Source: Tretioscincus oriximinensis (lineage: Eukaryota > Chordata > Lepidosauria > Squamata > Gymnophthalmidae). Taken from it: DNA of 64,000 nucleotides. The stretch covers positions 1,084,423 through 1,148,422 of the forward strand of contig JAJVDF010000229.1 of the NCBI GenBank assembly GCA_022410635.1, in the 5' to 3' direction. The position numbers were made by a program, and so were the translations under genes. The notes beneath the pieces were generated by a model. It saw only the letters and a list, made by a program, of their open reading frames with translations. It was not told the origin of the DNA and did not search any database. Within the stretch, counting starts at the first letter, position 1; each line of letters begins with the position of its first letter. Of the stretch, positions 1-8,530 are shown in pieces.

Positions 1-250
1 GGGGAGAGGAGGGGAGGCAGAGAGGAGGAGGAGACAGTGGGGGAAAAGAGGGGGAGAGAGGGAAGGGAAGGGAGGGGAGGCAGTGAGGAAGAGCAGGGGG
101 AGGGGAAGGAGGGAGCAAAGGGAGAGGAGGGAAGAGAGTTAAAGGGCAAATGGATTGTTCGTGTAAAGGGGCAACGGGTGCGGAAGGGGGGGGGGATTGG
201 CGGACTTCCGCTCCCACCCGCCCCCGGCTCCTGGCCGGGCTGCTACGCAC
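1..250 (-). other. LMBR1: LMBR1 intron 1, 5' part, with a purine-rich tract
   Basis: On the minus strand this follows the splice donor of LMBR1 exon 1, so it is the start of intron 1; the rest of the gene lies beyond the left edge. Positions 1-140 are almost purely purine on the plus strand (GGGGAGAGG-type runs), a low-complexity tract that could form triplex or other non-B DNA. Open frames through it are composition artefacts. Confidence 0.7.
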
Positions 251-313
251 CGTGTATTCGCGCACTTGGCTGTGGAAGTTCTGCTCGCGAATGGTCACTT
301 CGTCGGCGTCCAT
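251..313 (-). CDS. LMBR1: LMBR1 exon 1 (coding part), limb region 1 protein, partial gene
   Basis: Read on the minus strand, the ATG at 313-311 opens 21 codons that begin MDADEVTIREQNFHSQVREY, which I recognise as the N-terminus of LMBR1 (the mammalian protein carries the same REQ-FHSQVRE core). The exon ends in phase 0 at 251, followed by a good splice donor (GTGCGT, 250-245). LMBR1 is a lipocalin-receptor-like multi-pass membrane protein; these residues are the short segment before its first membrane helix, which would be encoded by exon 2 outside the window. In vertebrates an intron of LMBR1 houses the ZRS limb enhancer of SHH; that intron is not here. NOM1 lies about 21 kb away in divergent orientation, as in other amniotes. 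Only this first exon can be judged. Confidence 0.9.
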
Positions 314-960
314 CCTCCTCTCATCGCCGCCTCACAGCCCCCACCGGCAATGGCGGCCGCCTCAACGATAACGCCACCGCCCGCCCCTCCTCCTCCAGTT
401 GTTGCTGCCAAGGCGACAGNCGGGGGACCATGGCCGGCCGGGGGGAGCGGCAGCGCCTGAAGCTCCCGGGAGCCCGCGAGCCGCACCGGCAAGCAGAGGG
501 GACAACGGGAGACGCCGCGGCTGACAAGTTGAACTACGACAGCAACGGCGGAACGGAAGCCTCCGCGCGCCGCTGACGACGGACGACGACGCCCCCTCGC
601 TCGCTTCCCTCACGGCACGGCGCCGCCTTCTGTCACCCGCACACACCGTCCTGCGGCTGACGGGGCGGATCCCGTCCGGTAGGCCCTGCCCACACGCGCG
701 CTCTCCCCTCAAGTTGAGGCGCATGCGCACAGTTTGCGACGGAGAAGGGAAAGTCTGCACAGCCGCAGCATTCGGAAAGTGGGAGGGACTTAAACGGGTT
801 AAGGGCGGAGCAACGTTTGCCTTGGTTCCGATTGAGAGTGAAAGGGAAAGGATACATTGGGCGGGAGAGACCGAGAACTAGCTAGAGCTCAGCAGGCGGA
901 GCTAAGAATGCAAAATAGGGGCGCACAGAGAAGGGCGGGGCCACGAGCCTCCACCAATAG
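314..960 (-). promoter_or_regulatory. LMBR1: LMBR1 CpG-rich promoter and 5' UTR
   Basis: The 650 bases upstream of the LMBR1 start are GC- and CpG-rich, unlike the AT-rich flank. They contain a perfect NRF1 palindrome (719-728), a GC box (GGGCGGGG, 933-940) and a CCAAT box (954-958), with no clear TATA box. This is the usual architecture of a housekeeping CpG-island promoter. The transcription start cannot be placed by eye. Open frames in this stretch are shadows of the GC content. Confidence 0.65.
719..728. promoter_or_regulatory. NRF1-type site
   Basis: GCGCATGCGC is a perfect match to the palindromic NRF1 consensus. It lies about 400 bp upstream of the LMBR1 start codon, inside the CpG island. 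Occupancy is inferred from the motif only. Confidence 0.55.
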
Positions 961-986
961 CATCCACGTATGTAAAAGAGCGGCGC

Positions 987-1083
987 ATACTCACATCACT
1001 TATTTATCCCACTGGATATTCCACAATAAAGCATGGATCTTGTGGAATATCCAAATACAGTGGAATAAATAAGTGATGTGGCG
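987..1083. mobile_element. Foldback MITE remnant beside the LMBR1 promoter
   Basis: Arms at about 992-1026 and 1040-1080 are inverted copies: the left arm has CACATCACTTATTTAT and the right arm its complement, and the inner GATATTCCACAA / TTGTGGAATATC pair is exact. The central loop is about 13 bases. A near-complete hairpin of this size is typical of a small non-autonomous DNA transposon; I cannot assign a family. Confidence 0.6.
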
Positions 1084-1194
1084 ATGCAGCCTATGGTCGG
1101 TCGGAGTCCAGTCGGATTGATCACTGCTGGTATTATTTTGCATTGGATAACGGATGATTAAAAGATATAAAACTCATCACACATGTACATATTT

Positions 1195-1272
1195 TAATAT
1201 GTTAATTTGGGTTTTAATATGTTAATCGGGAAGAGGGCAGTATAGAAATGTAAATAAGTAAATAAATCAGTA
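1195..1272 (+). repeat. L2-type LINE/SINE 3' tail fragment
   Basis: The string AGGGCAGTATAGAAATGTAAA followed by AAATAAAT-type repeats is the conserved 3' end of squamate L2 elements and of SINEs that borrow that tail. No coding part is left. Confidence 0.6.
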
Positions 1273-1379
1273 CACAGAAATAAATGAATCTGTAGAGAGA
1301 AAATAAATGGACATAAATCAGATATTCAACCTCGGACCTCAGAAGAGCAATCATTGAACAGAAAAATGATAAATGTGCC

Positions 1380-1850
1380 CCCAGCCAACTTCCTGTCAGC
1401 AGAAAATATGTTTCTGTGGGTGGGATTGAGTTCTGATTGGCAAAAAAGCAATTGTCCTTCTCTGTGCTAGCTGCAGTTCAGGCTGGGAGCTGTAGTCTGC
1501 AGGGCAGGGTCCAGTGCAAGCTGGGCAGAAGAGCCTGCCTGCTGCTCTTTGGAGGCAGACTACACTTCCCAGCAGGCCCCACTGCAGCACAATAACAGCT
1601 GTATCACACCCTGCACACATTTTGGGCTGGGCTGCTGTTATTAGAACTTTTTAATTGTGAACCTGCTGAGTGATCAAACTTTTAAATAACCACCAGTTAT
1701 TTCTACGACAAAAAAGCCATAGAAAAGCAGGCAGAAATACAACTGATAACCATAAAACTAGAAGCAAAAATTCTGCATGAAGATGAGGAACCAGAAGCTG
1801 GTTTGTTTTGTTATTGTAGACATCTGGCACCTGGTCTATAGGGGAAGATC
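1380..1850 (+). repeat. Unclassified interspersed repeat (family R1)
   Basis: This segment aligns by eye over some 400 bases with intron 1 of NOM1 (22735-23145): both share CCAACTTCCT-TCAGCAG, a block resembling CTACA-TTCCCAGCAGG, then ACCATAAAAC, and end in TCTGGCAC-GGTCTATA. Partial minus-strand copies occur at 2963-3027 and 55285-55405. It is therefore an interspersed family, but I do not recognise it; no protein homology is visible. Confidence 0.55.
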
Positions 1851-2262
1851 TGAAAGAGAATTGGAACACATCCACAAATTCCCNTCCATGAAGCAGTAAT
1901 GGTTTTCTGGCACACAACACATAACACTAATTAACAACCTCTTGAGGGCAGTCTTGGACTATTCTTCTCTTCCACTTTACTGCCTATATTTGATTGTAAT
2001 ATATTGCCTATTTCCACTTCTTTCCCACAGGCGTTTCCTTCTTCTTAGTGATTAACTACTGCATTTGACTTGTTCTTGACCTGACTAATCACACACACAC
2101 ATATATATATAAATTTAGATCTGTTATTATTTCCAGTAGGCAGTTTGCTATGTACAATCTATCCTTGGGCCATTGTTCCCTAGCATCTGAAGAAGTAGAA
2201 CTGTTTATTAAAGCTTATGCTGTCTACATATTTCTTATTAGTCTTTAAGGTACTGCGAGACG
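1850..2262 (+). mobile_element. Penelope-like element, 3'-end remnant
   Basis: The first bases read as ERELEHIHKF, matching the segment after the GIY-YIG domain of vertebrate Penelope-like elements. The stretch ends with the terminal signature CATCTGAAGAAGTAGA ... TTAGTCTTTAAGGTACT, seen in at least six other places here. Positions 2183-2220 hold a degraded copy of the hammerhead-like fold described in the findings: the GAA after the hairpin is mutated. Confidence 0.6.
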
Positions 2263-2835
2263 GAACTAGAGAAGGTGCAGAAAAGGGCAATAAGAATGAT
2301 CAAGGGTCTGGAGCACCTGCCTTATGAAGTCAGGCTGAAACGTCTGGGCCTCTTCAGCCTCGAAAGGCAACATTTGAGAGGTGATCTGATTGAAGTGTAC
2401 AAAATCATACATGGGATGGGCAGGGTGAATAGAGAAAAAAATGTTTTCTCTATCACACAACACTAGGACCAGAGGGCACTCCTTGAAACTGATGGGCAGC
2501 AAAGTGAGAACAGACAAAGCAAAGTATTTTTTCACCCAGAGGGTCATCGGCCTGTGGAGTTTACTTCCTGAAGACAGGACTAGATAGGTTCATGGACACC
2601 AAGGGTATAAATGGGTACTAGGATNGATGCCTGGATGTTGCCTGCGGGGTGGAGCAACAGGCAGGATTCCTGAAATATCATTTGCAGGTAGTCATGAACA
2701 GGTACATATTTTGCTTTCCTCTGTTCGGACTGCTCAGGTGCATCTGGTGGGCCTCTGTGTGAGATAGAATGCCGAACTAGATGGGCTCTGGTCCGATCCA
2801 GTATGGCTCTTCTTAAGTTCTTATGTTCTTAAATC
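2263..2835 (+). mobile_element. CR1/L3-like LINE copy, 5' truncated
   Basis: The copy starts in the reverse-transcriptase C-terminal region ([20 protein letters not shown]) and has a frameshift or stop near 2466. It continues into the shared 3' UTR and ends in the reiterated terminal motif TTCTTATGTTCTTA. The same 3' end occurs at more than a dozen sites in the window. Family name by recognition only; a CR1/L3-clade non-LTR element fits best. Confidence 0.75.
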
Positions 2836-3032
2836 AGTATATGTATGAATAAGTGCTTACATTAAAAATAACAGACAGNTATGTTGGTATAAGACAGGAG
2901 AGGTCATGTTAAGCTAATTTCTATTTTTAAAAAATAAAACTCCGGGGTTCTATCAAGAATAATAAACGACCAGCTTCTGTTTCTCATATTCAGGCAGCAT
3001 TTTTATTTCTAGTTTTATGGGTATGGGTTAGA

Positions 3033-3383
3033 ACATAAGAACATAAGAGGAGCCCTGTTGAATGGGGGCAGAGCCCATCTCGAGGAATTCTGCCTCACAA
3101 AGTGGCCCACCAATTGCATCTGTGCATTCTAAAGCAGGAGAAAGCAAAACTTTTACCTGTTCTTGACTCCCTGCAAACCATCTTCCAGGAATACTGCCTG
3201 TTGCTCCATCCTGGAGGCAGTATCAAAAGATCCATCCTAGTAGCTGTGCTCCATGAATTTGTCTAATCTGTTTTTAAAGCTATCCAGGCTATTAGCTAAC
3301 ACCACCTCTTCTGGAAGTAGGCCAATGATCCTCTGGGTTAAAAAAAAATACTTTCATTTGTCCTTATTCTTCAGCCTATCACT
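3033..3383 (-). mobile_element. CR1/L3-like LINE, minus-strand copy, 3' half (interrupted)
   Basis: Read on the minus strand this is the same 3' UTR and end-of-ORF sequence as 2263-2835. It breaks at about 3383 and resumes at about 3612 with the adjoining reverse-transcriptase part, because a second copy in the opposite direction was inserted between. Confidence 0.7.
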
Positions 3384-3611
3384 AAGGGTATAAATGGATA
3401 CTAAGATAGTTGTCTGGATGTAGAGCAACAGGCAGGACTCTTGAAATACCATTTGCAGGGAGTCATGAACAGGTGCATATTTTGCATTTCCTCTGNTCNG
3501 ACTGCCCAGGTGCATCTGGTGGGCCTCTGTGTGACACAGAATGCTGGACTCGAGGGGCTGTGGCCTGATCCAGTATGGCTCTTCTTATGTTCTTATGTTC
3601 TTATGTTCAAG
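3384..3611 (+). mobile_element. CR1/L3-like LINE, short plus copy nested in the minus copy
   Basis: It begins GGGTATAAATGGATACTAAG, carries the whole 3' UTR and ends in three TTCTTATG units at about 3611. Its flanks are the two halves of an older minus-strand copy of the same family, so it is the younger insertion. Confidence 0.7.
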
Positions 3612-3755
3612 GAATATGTTGTGTGATAAGCTTTTTTTTCTTTATTCACCTTATTTATCCCANGCATGATTTTATACACTTCAATAAGATCACCTCTTAA
3701 TCACCATCTTTCGGGTCCAGACATCCCACAGTTTCCAGTGTGTTCATGAAAATTC
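3612..3755 (-). mobile_element. CR1/L3-like LINE, minus copy, upstream half (continuation)
   Basis: This continues the copy at 3033-3383 across the nested insertion: on the minus strand it gives the GATCTTATTGAAGTGTATAAAATCATG reading of the reverse-transcriptase tail, shortened here. The remaining bases to 3960 show no gene. Confidence 0.65.
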
Positions 3756-3964
3756 TGTTCCTGGTCAAATCTTTATTTTTAAACCTTTTTCACGTAATCT
3801 TCAGTCTTGAAGAATAAACTTAATCTGTCTTTTTTTAGGTGGAGTAAGCACCATTCTTGGGAACTGCTTATCATAAAACTGCCAGTGGTGGTAAGGAAAA
3901 GATATGAGGGGGTTCATATTGAAGTGATTTGCAGCTCATCTTACCCATAGACTTTTTAAAAAAA

Positions 3965-4157
3965 TGACCAGATGACCCCTTTTGTGGAGGGTGAAAACCC
4001 TGGGGTGCCTTCCGTTTTTTGCCGAGGAAAAATAATAATAATAATTTAAAAAATCGAAAAAAAAATCTTTTTTTGAAAAATTTCCTCAGCAAAAACCGGG
4101 AGGCACCCCAAAACAGGGTTTCCACCGCCCCGCCCCCCAGAAGGGGTCATCTGGTCA
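3965..4157. mobile_element. Foldback DNA transposon (MITE), about 193 bp
   Basis: The ends are inverted repeats: TGACCAGATGACCCCTT at the left and AAGGGGTCATCTGGTCA at the right, exact over 17 bases. Inversion continues inward with mismatches (GGTGCCT/AGGCACC, TTTTTGC/GCAAAAA, GAGGAAA/TTTCCTC) to an AT-rich centre near 4050. The lysine/phenylalanine-rich frame here is an artefact. Confidence 0.7.
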
Positions 4158-4635
4158 GCCTAATTAAAATAAAATATAGTGTCCACTTTTGCTAATTCCC
4201 TTTATTTGGGCCTTGCTTTCCATTTACTACATAGGCATATTGCAAGAATTATTAGATATGGCTGGCTCTCACAATTGGTTTGTGATCATTTTTACATTGG
4301 ACAGATGGATGAGACCAATTCCTATTTAGCAGAACGTTTCTAAAATCATTATTTAATTTAAAGAGACTCTAAGTACTGACACCATTTTCATTACACATCA
4401 CCAGTATTTTGATATATTTGATCGTAGTTGCTGCAGGCTGTTTAACTACTCATTTGAAAGGGTTCATTTGGCTCATATTTGTTAGAAAAATTTGCTTCTG
4501 TGGGTACATTAATAAAGTGTTGCGGCAAAATTCTCAGAACTTGATTTTCATTGAAGATATTTTGAATTGCAAAAATTGTAACTCTTTATTTTTGGCATTT
4601 AAGTCCTACTGTTTTCCATGACGAAGGGATTAGAC
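4158..4635. other. No gene seen; AT-rich intergenic
   Basis: No splice-consistent coding sequence and no clear repeat signature could be seen. Confidence 0.4.
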
Positions 4636-4800
4636 CAAGGCCTTGTCCACACAGAGCCCTATTCTGGGTAACAGCTCAGGACAGAGTTTGGCCATTCACA
4701 TGGGGCCTGCCATAGTCTACACTAGCATATGATTGGCAGGCTCTTATTCCAAGGTACAGCCAGGATGAGGCTCCATGTGGACAGGGCCCAAGATCATCAA
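4636..4800. mobile_element. Palindromic MITE (family M1), best copy
   Basis: Ends pair as inverted repeats: CCTTGTCCACACAGAGCCC at the left and GAGGCTCCATGTGGACAGGG at the right. Inside are TATTCTGGG near both ends and the marker GGGGCCTGCCATAGTCTACA. The marker recurs at 8384, 24118, 26990, 38815 and, as shorter pieces, at 48958 and 51960. No transposase is present. Confidence 0.6.
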
Positions 4801-4849
4801 CAAAGCTTTTATGGTCCAGGCAGTAGTGGGATTCAGCTAGTTTGCATGA

Positions 4850-5040
4850 TAGGTATTTATTTATTTATTTATCTATACTTGTATCCCACCCTATACCTGA
4901 AGGTCTCAGGGCGGCCAACCATAGGGTGGTGCTCATAGCTTTTGTTGCTTTCTGCACCACAGACACCCTGTGAAGTAGACAGGGCTGAGAGAGTTTTAAA
5001 GATCTGTGACANGCCCAAGGTTACCTAGTTCATTCAGAGC
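4850..5040 (-). repeat. tRNA-derived SINE with L2-type tail (family A), minus
   Basis: On the plus strand the reversed tail comes first (TATTTATT ... TATACCTGAAGGTCTCAGGGC), then the reversed SINE body (TGTTGCTTTCTGCACCACAGACACCCTG ... shortened). The same body occurs at about ten places, with the tRNA-like head best seen at 56155. Confidence 0.65.
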
Positions 5041-5417
5041 AAAAGGACCATATACAGCTCAAAGCGAGCAGCAGACTTGGGGGGAAAATATAATAATACC
5101 TCAAGAAACAATTTGCACAATTACTCCACTAGCATAAGTTCCCAGTTGTAATGGGGTTTCACAATACCATTTATTCTAGACTGTAGAAGCTGAGCTCAAG
5201 TTCTATGGGATCTCAGGGATCTAAACATTTGTCCTTATATCAGTTAAGACTAGATGAAGTGAATGGAAGTTTGCACACAGAGCAAGAAGAAGAAGAAGTA
5301 GAAGAAGAAAAAGAAAAAGAAGAAGATGACGACAACAATCACTATCTCTACATCCATTTGGAAAATTCTTGAAGACACATTTCTCTGGAGTAAACTGACC
5401 TTCCCTACTCTTAGACA
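5041..5417. other. No gene seen; contains a GAA-rich tract
   Basis: Positions 5284-5330 are a purine run of AGA/GAA triplets, a degenerate microsatellite. Nothing else is recognisable. Confidence 0.4.
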
Positions 5418-5512
5418 TTGCTGTTTTTAATATGCTACTATGTTTTAATATGTTACTGTAAAACAGCCTGAGAACTTTGGGTATAGGGCGGTATGTAAAT
5501 ATAAATAAATAA
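5418..5512 (+). repeat. L2-type 3' tail fragment
   Basis: TTTGGGTATAGGGCGGTATG followed by AAATAAATAAAT is the L2 3' terminus. It is directly abutted by the SINE at 5513. Confidence 0.6.
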
Positions 5513-5830
5513 ATGAAGAAGAAGAGGAATCTGGTTTTTATACCCCACCCTTCTCACCCAAAGGAACTCACAGCGGCTTACAAAGTTAATTTTTGCCTGA
5601 AGGTTTACATCTATTCTAACTTCCCCACCTCATTGTGGTGGTACTCATTAATCTACTTGAAATGTAGATTGCAAATCTACTTTATTTCGAACAGTTGACT
5701 TGTCTGAAGCTGAGGCCGGTAGAGAGCGCTCACCCCTCTCCNTGACTGACACAGGGCTTCAAGAACAGACCTCTCGATTGAAAGACCTTCTCTTAACCTC
5801 TGTGCCATTTCGTTAAGCAGAAATCTCATA
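5513..5830 (-). repeat. tRNA-derived SINE with BovB-type tail (family B), minus
   Basis: The plus strand starts with the reversed tail (GAAGAAGAGGAATCTGGTTT, then TTTATACCCCACC-TTCTCACCC) and ends in the reversed tRNA-like head near 5815. Other copies: 11610, 29500, 35276, 40920 (partial), 47195 and 61210. Confidence 0.65.
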
Positions 5831-6540
5831 ATTGGAAACATGAATGAGGAAATGAAAAGAGGTGGAATAAAACCCCACTGTTCACCCCTTGCCACTTCCC
5901 AGTCAGGATCACGAGTCTTTTGTTCTGNACCAATAAAAATACGTGATCATATATACATCTGGGATGGTAGCTGTTTGAAAATGCAAAGGCAGAAGATCAG
6001 CGGAAGAAGAGGCAGTATGAATTATCAAGAAGATATGCTGAAAACATTTGACTAATAGTTATGAGCTAGGGGTGTTCCATGCCATTTTTCTTTCCTGTTC
6101 TTTAACAACGGAGTATGGATTTTTTTAAAAAAGTGTGTGAGCAATTCTGGGAAGTGCTCATCTTGAATCACTCGAATTTCCAGGTTATTGAANATATATT
6201 CCCTTCTATGAGTTGAAAGTGGGAGGCCAAACACGGGTAGAGCTTTGATTTCACAGTGAATCATTCTTCTATCATCTCAACAACCCATAGCATGGAAGGG
6301 GAAAGGAGGCAGTGGGGAGAAGAGACAAAATAGCAATAAATTCCTCTGCAGTCTATAGTGACACAACCAGGTTAAGAGGCGATGTCTGAATTCAGAGAAA
6401 ATTGAGCTCTGTTGGTTGAGAGTTCCCAAGTCTAGGGCTGGAATAATGGTGTATATATTCTGAGTGAAGTTGTGCTGGCTCTGAAAGAATAGTCAGATAC
6501 TATGGACAACTGGCCAATAAAAACTATCTGGGACCCCTTC
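5831..6540. other. No gene seen
   Basis: Open frames are short and lack splice context. I saw no repeat signature. Confidence 0.35.
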
Positions 6541-7018
6541 AGCATGTAAGGGCCTGTAACCATTTAAACAGCAGAAATGGAACATCCACATTGCTAACTG
6601 TGCTATCAATTTGCTACCGAGCCCAATTCAAGGTATTAACTCTCACCTATAAAGCCTTACATAACTTGGGCCCCAAATATCTAAAAGAGCCTGCCCGTAC
6701 CTTAAGATCTGCAGTGGAGGCCCTCCTGACTGTAACACCTCCCTCAGTGGCAAGGTGNGAACCTGGGATATGGCCTTCTCTGTGGCAGCCCCTAGACTAT
6801 GGAATAGTCTCCCCCTCGTGGTGCGTCAATCACCATCAGTGTGCGCATTCAGAAAAAGCTTGAAGACGCACCTCTTTGGCCTGGCCTTTGGCTGAGAAAC
6901 TGCTGTCCCTTCCCTATTTTTTAGAAGTGGCTGTTTTTAACATGTTAATTATGGTTTTATTGTTAACTGCCCTGAGACCTTTGGGTATAGGGCAATATAA
7001 AAATGTAAATAAATAAAT
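6541..7018 (+). mobile_element. L2 LINE, 3' end, 5' truncated
   Basis: The 5' part reads as the L2 reverse-transcriptase C-terminus (YRAQFKVLTLTYKALHNLGP), broken by stops and one undefined base. The copy closes with ACCTTTGGGTATAGGGCAAT and an AAATAAAT tail. It is a dead copy and the best coding example of L2 in the window. Confidence 0.75.
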
Positions 7019-7505
7019 ATCATTCCTCAGCTAGCCAAAGCTATTCCTCAGCTGCATCTGGTAGTTACCAAGTGTGGACTGGTTCAGACCACTTTCAGAG
7101 TGAGAAGACAGCAAATGTGCCAGTAATCAGTGCACTGAAAAGCCCTGTTGCTTCAGGTTTTCCTAGAACACATATTGTCCGTTCCTGTAGTGAAGCCCGC
7201 CAGGCAACCGCTACCATCCCTGTGCGGTTCCACAGTTGAAGCAAGACATCCAGTACAATCCATGCAGGAGAAGGGAAGCTCACTAACTAAGCTCAAATGG
7301 GTAAGCCCAAAAGCAGATGCTACCAGCACTCAGGCTAGATTCCTGGATGTTGCTGTCCAGACCTCTTGCGGACCTGACAGGCAACTCAGGTAATAACTCA
7401 GGTAAGTGAGGGCAGAGGGGCAATCGCTTATAGCCCGCTTATAGCTTAATAGTAGCTCCTACAGATGCAACCAGAGTCAATGTCCCAGATGAACAAATAG
7501 GCCCC
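7019..7505. other. No gene seen
   Basis: Two overlapping 60-80 codon frames on opposite strands have no recognisable similarity or splice context. Confidence 0.35.
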
Positions 7506-7615
7506 GATCACACACATGCTTTGTATACATCTTCAATCCTAAATAACTGGAGTAAAAAAAAAAGAAACGTTTTTCTGGTTTAATCCATTTATTCAGGACT
7601 GAAGATAATTTTAAA
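7506..7615. mobile_element. Degraded foldback element
   Basis: CATCTTCAATCCTAAATAA near 7530 faces TTATTCAGGACTGAAGAT near 7600 as imperfect inverted arms. The inner motif is like the better preserved foldback at 11182-11284, so both may belong to one MITE family. Confidence 0.35.
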
Positions 7616-8383
7616 GCACAGGTGCTGAAAACTACTGTCCCCACTTAACGGGGGTTTGCTCACCACGTTATTAAGATGCCTGCACATCTGAGGCAGGCGT
7701 ATCATCAGAATACGGACACGTGTAAAATCTGACTCCCATCAAGAACTCACACAGAGGCCATAAACTTAGATTGTGAGGCAAGATCCAGGAGGTCCACGTG
7801 GGTCATGGAAGCCTCCTGAGCACCCCTGTGCAGCAGTTTTTATTGACTCCAAACAGAAGGCGTGTACAGGAAGAGTGATGTCAGAAAGTGGGAGTCCAGA
7901 AGGTGTGGTTTGGGGCGGACCGGAGGTGGGTCCAGGTTGTGACACCTGTGTGATGCATCTCCCTCCTCCCAAGGAGCGCAGCCTGTGTCAGGAAATATCC
8001 AAATATGGGTATGGTTTGAGTAATACAAGATTGACCCTTTAGCCTTCCAGGACCTGTGACCGGTCACTCACTCCAAGGTAAAAGGATGGACAAAAGGCTT
8101 CCTCTTGCCTTTGTTAGGCAAATGACTCATGCCATTAATCCGTGGCTTCAGATAAAATGGGATGCCCTTTGGAACAATAGGCTAAGGAGTGTTACTAAAT
8201 GGGCACTGCTCCAGGGCAGGAAGAGAGAAATTAGCTCTATTGCAACACCCTGTAATGGCAATTTTCCCCAAAATTTTACATCCAAGCTGCCTGGGCTTCT
8301 GGGGACCAATNCTTGTATATATTTATATCAAATATATTAATGCCAATTAATATATCACGTATGGTGAACCCCGACATCCACTG
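7616..8383. other. No gene recognised; moderately GC-rich block
   Basis: Positions 7770-8070 are less AT-rich than the surroundings and carry frames on both strands, but none resembles a known protein. A perfect 12-bp palindrome GTGACCGGTCAC lies at 8056-8067. An old LTR or unclassified repeat is possible. Confidence 0.3.
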
Positions 8384-8530
8384 AATCATATTCTGGGCTG
8401 TATCTCAGTTCAGAACTTGACCATTCATATGCCAGTGTAGACCACAGCAGTCCCCATTCAGGGCCAGCCATAGTTTACATTGGCATGTAGATGATGGGCT
8501 CCTATTCTCAAAATAAGNCCCAACTGGGAC
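8384..8530. mobile_element. M1 MITE copy
   Basis: It contains TATTCTGGGCTGTATCTCAG, the internal GCCATAGTTTACATTGGCAT and a terminal TCCTATTCTCAAAATAAG, aligning with the copy at 4636. Confidence 0.5.

Noticed and set aside
37..760. Four overlapping frames near the left edge
   Set aside because: CpG-island composition; only the 21-codon LMBR1 exon on the minus strand has homology and a splice donor.
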